From Solimonas aquatica (GTDB taxonomy: Bacteria > Pseudomonadota > Gammaproteobacteria > Nevskiales > Nevskiaceae): a stretch of DNA of 64,000 nt. The stretch's first letter is position 1. The number at the start of each line of letters is the position of its first letter. The stretch is from positions 62,001 to 126,000 of the forward strand of contig NZ_FOFS01000004.1 in assembly GCF_900111015.1 (NCBI RefSeq). Direction: 5' to 3'. The notes under the pieces are model-generated. The model saw only the letters and a list, made by a program, of their open reading frames with translations, did no database searches and had not been told where the DNA came from. This document shows positions 63,445 through 64,000 of the stretch, piece after piece. A program made the position numbers and the translations under genes.

Positions 63445-64000
63445 TCAGCCAGCCGCGCGCTTGGGATCGCGACGCGTCAGCACCTCGCGGGCCTCGTGCA
63501 GCATGTGCAGCGTGATCTTGCGCACTTCTTTCTGGCTTTGCGTGATGTGCGAGCGCACCAGAATGGCCGCTTCGGTGGTCTTGCGCCCCAAGATCAGGCG
63601 CAGCAGCTTGCCGTGCTCTTCATATGTGGCATCGACGCGCTTCTCGACCAGAAAGTCCAGGCGTCGCACTACGCGGATCTTCTCGGTGATTTCGGCGTGC
63701 ACGCGCGCCAGCTCGCGGTTGCCGGCGGCTTCCACCAGACGCTGGTGGAACTGCTCGTCCAGCTCCGCCACCAGGCGCGCATCGCTCTCGCGCTTGGCCA
63801 CCGGCCGGCACCAGATGCCGCGCAGCTGCTCGATGGCGTCCAGCTTGCCGCTGGCCTGGCAGAGATGCTCCACGGCCGCGACTTCCAGCAGGGTACGCAG
63901 GCTGTAGAGCTCGTCCAGGCGCACGAAGTCGAAGGGCAGCACGTTCCAGCCGCTGCGGAACGCCACTTCCAGAAAGCCTTCGCGCTTGAGCCGGTACAGG
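63445..64000 (-). CDS. GntR-family regulator with FCD domain, 3' part
   Basis: The gene runs off the right edge; about 184 codons are visible. The end of the winged helix (LYRLKREGFLEVAFRSGWNV) is followed by a complete FCD ligand-binding domain (LYSLRTLLEVAAVEHL, DEQFHQRLVEAAGNREL, with the His/Asp metal-site pattern Asp-X3-His ... His). It is transcribed toward the BMP importer operon and probably represses it through the palindrome at 63347. The ligand is likely the imported compound or a derivative. Confidence 0.88.
   Translation of the reverse strand, partial: LYRLKREGFLEVAFRSGWNVLPFDFVRLDELYSLRTLLEVAAVEHLCQASGKLDAIEQLRGIWCRPVAKRESDARLVAELDEQFHQRLVEAAGNRELARVHAEITEKIRVVRRLDFLVEKRVDATYEEHGKLLRLILGRKTTEAAILVRSHITQSQKEVRKITLHMLHEAREVLTRRDPKRAAG

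Overview
This window is a GC-rich bacterial chromosome segment that is almost fully coding. The gene content suggests a hydrocarbon- or lipid-degrading Gammaproteobacterium: outer-membrane DUF1302/DUF1329 proteins with an RND/MMPL transporter, an AlkB-type hydroxylase, acyl-CoA ligase, beta-oxidation enzymes, curli and two-partner secretion. A relative of the Nevskiales/Solimonadaceae is my best guess. That placement is inference from gene neighbourhoods, because no rRNA or tRNA is visible.

Layout. 1-600: 3' end of rsmE. 877-8571 (minus): a lipid-associated operon DUF1302 - DUF1329 - MMPL/RND transporter - YCF48 protein, with an acyl-CoA ligase upstream (8767-10467). 10723-11804 (plus): a membrane fatty-acid desaturase and its rubredoxin. 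11818-12553: a gene-free mosaic of hairpins whose ends match a shorter element at 641-838. 12642-18545 (plus): thiolase, FadB-like bifunctional enzyme, HSD10-like dehydrogenase, lipocalin and alpha/beta hydrolase. 18561-24526 (minus): SDR, a 900-residue LuxR/MalT-type regulator, AlkB-like hydroxylase and its ferredoxin-reductase, with a divergent AraC regulator at 24660. Three exact CGTCA-N4-TGACG palindromes (plus a near match before the DUF1302 operon) lie in front of the lipid genes and point to one regulon, probably run by the LuxR/MalT-type protein.

25871-52283 is a cell-surface region. It holds a TPR protein, a curli locus (small curlin on plus; csgE, csgF, a 416-residue curlin, csgG, a second curlin and a lipoprotein on minus) and, immediately upstream on the same strand, a two-partner secretion operon. 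That operon is TpsB, an ExbB fused to DUF2341 and a lectin-like domain, ExbD, TonB, a Porin_5-type barrel, a periplasmic coiled-coil protein, a YbjN-like protein and a 4,111-residue TpsA adhesin ending in a CX9C cysteine pair. The whole adhesin-plus-curli block runs in one direction for about 24 kb and is the best candidate here for an undescribed system.

52452-64000 holds a GspB-like protein, a PstS-like binding protein with a clear terminator, a glutathione S-transferase, an aldo/keto reductase divergent from an AraC regulator, a DUF2867 gene broken by one in-frame TAG codon, and a BMP-type ABC importer operon under a GntR/FCD regulator that runs off the right edge.
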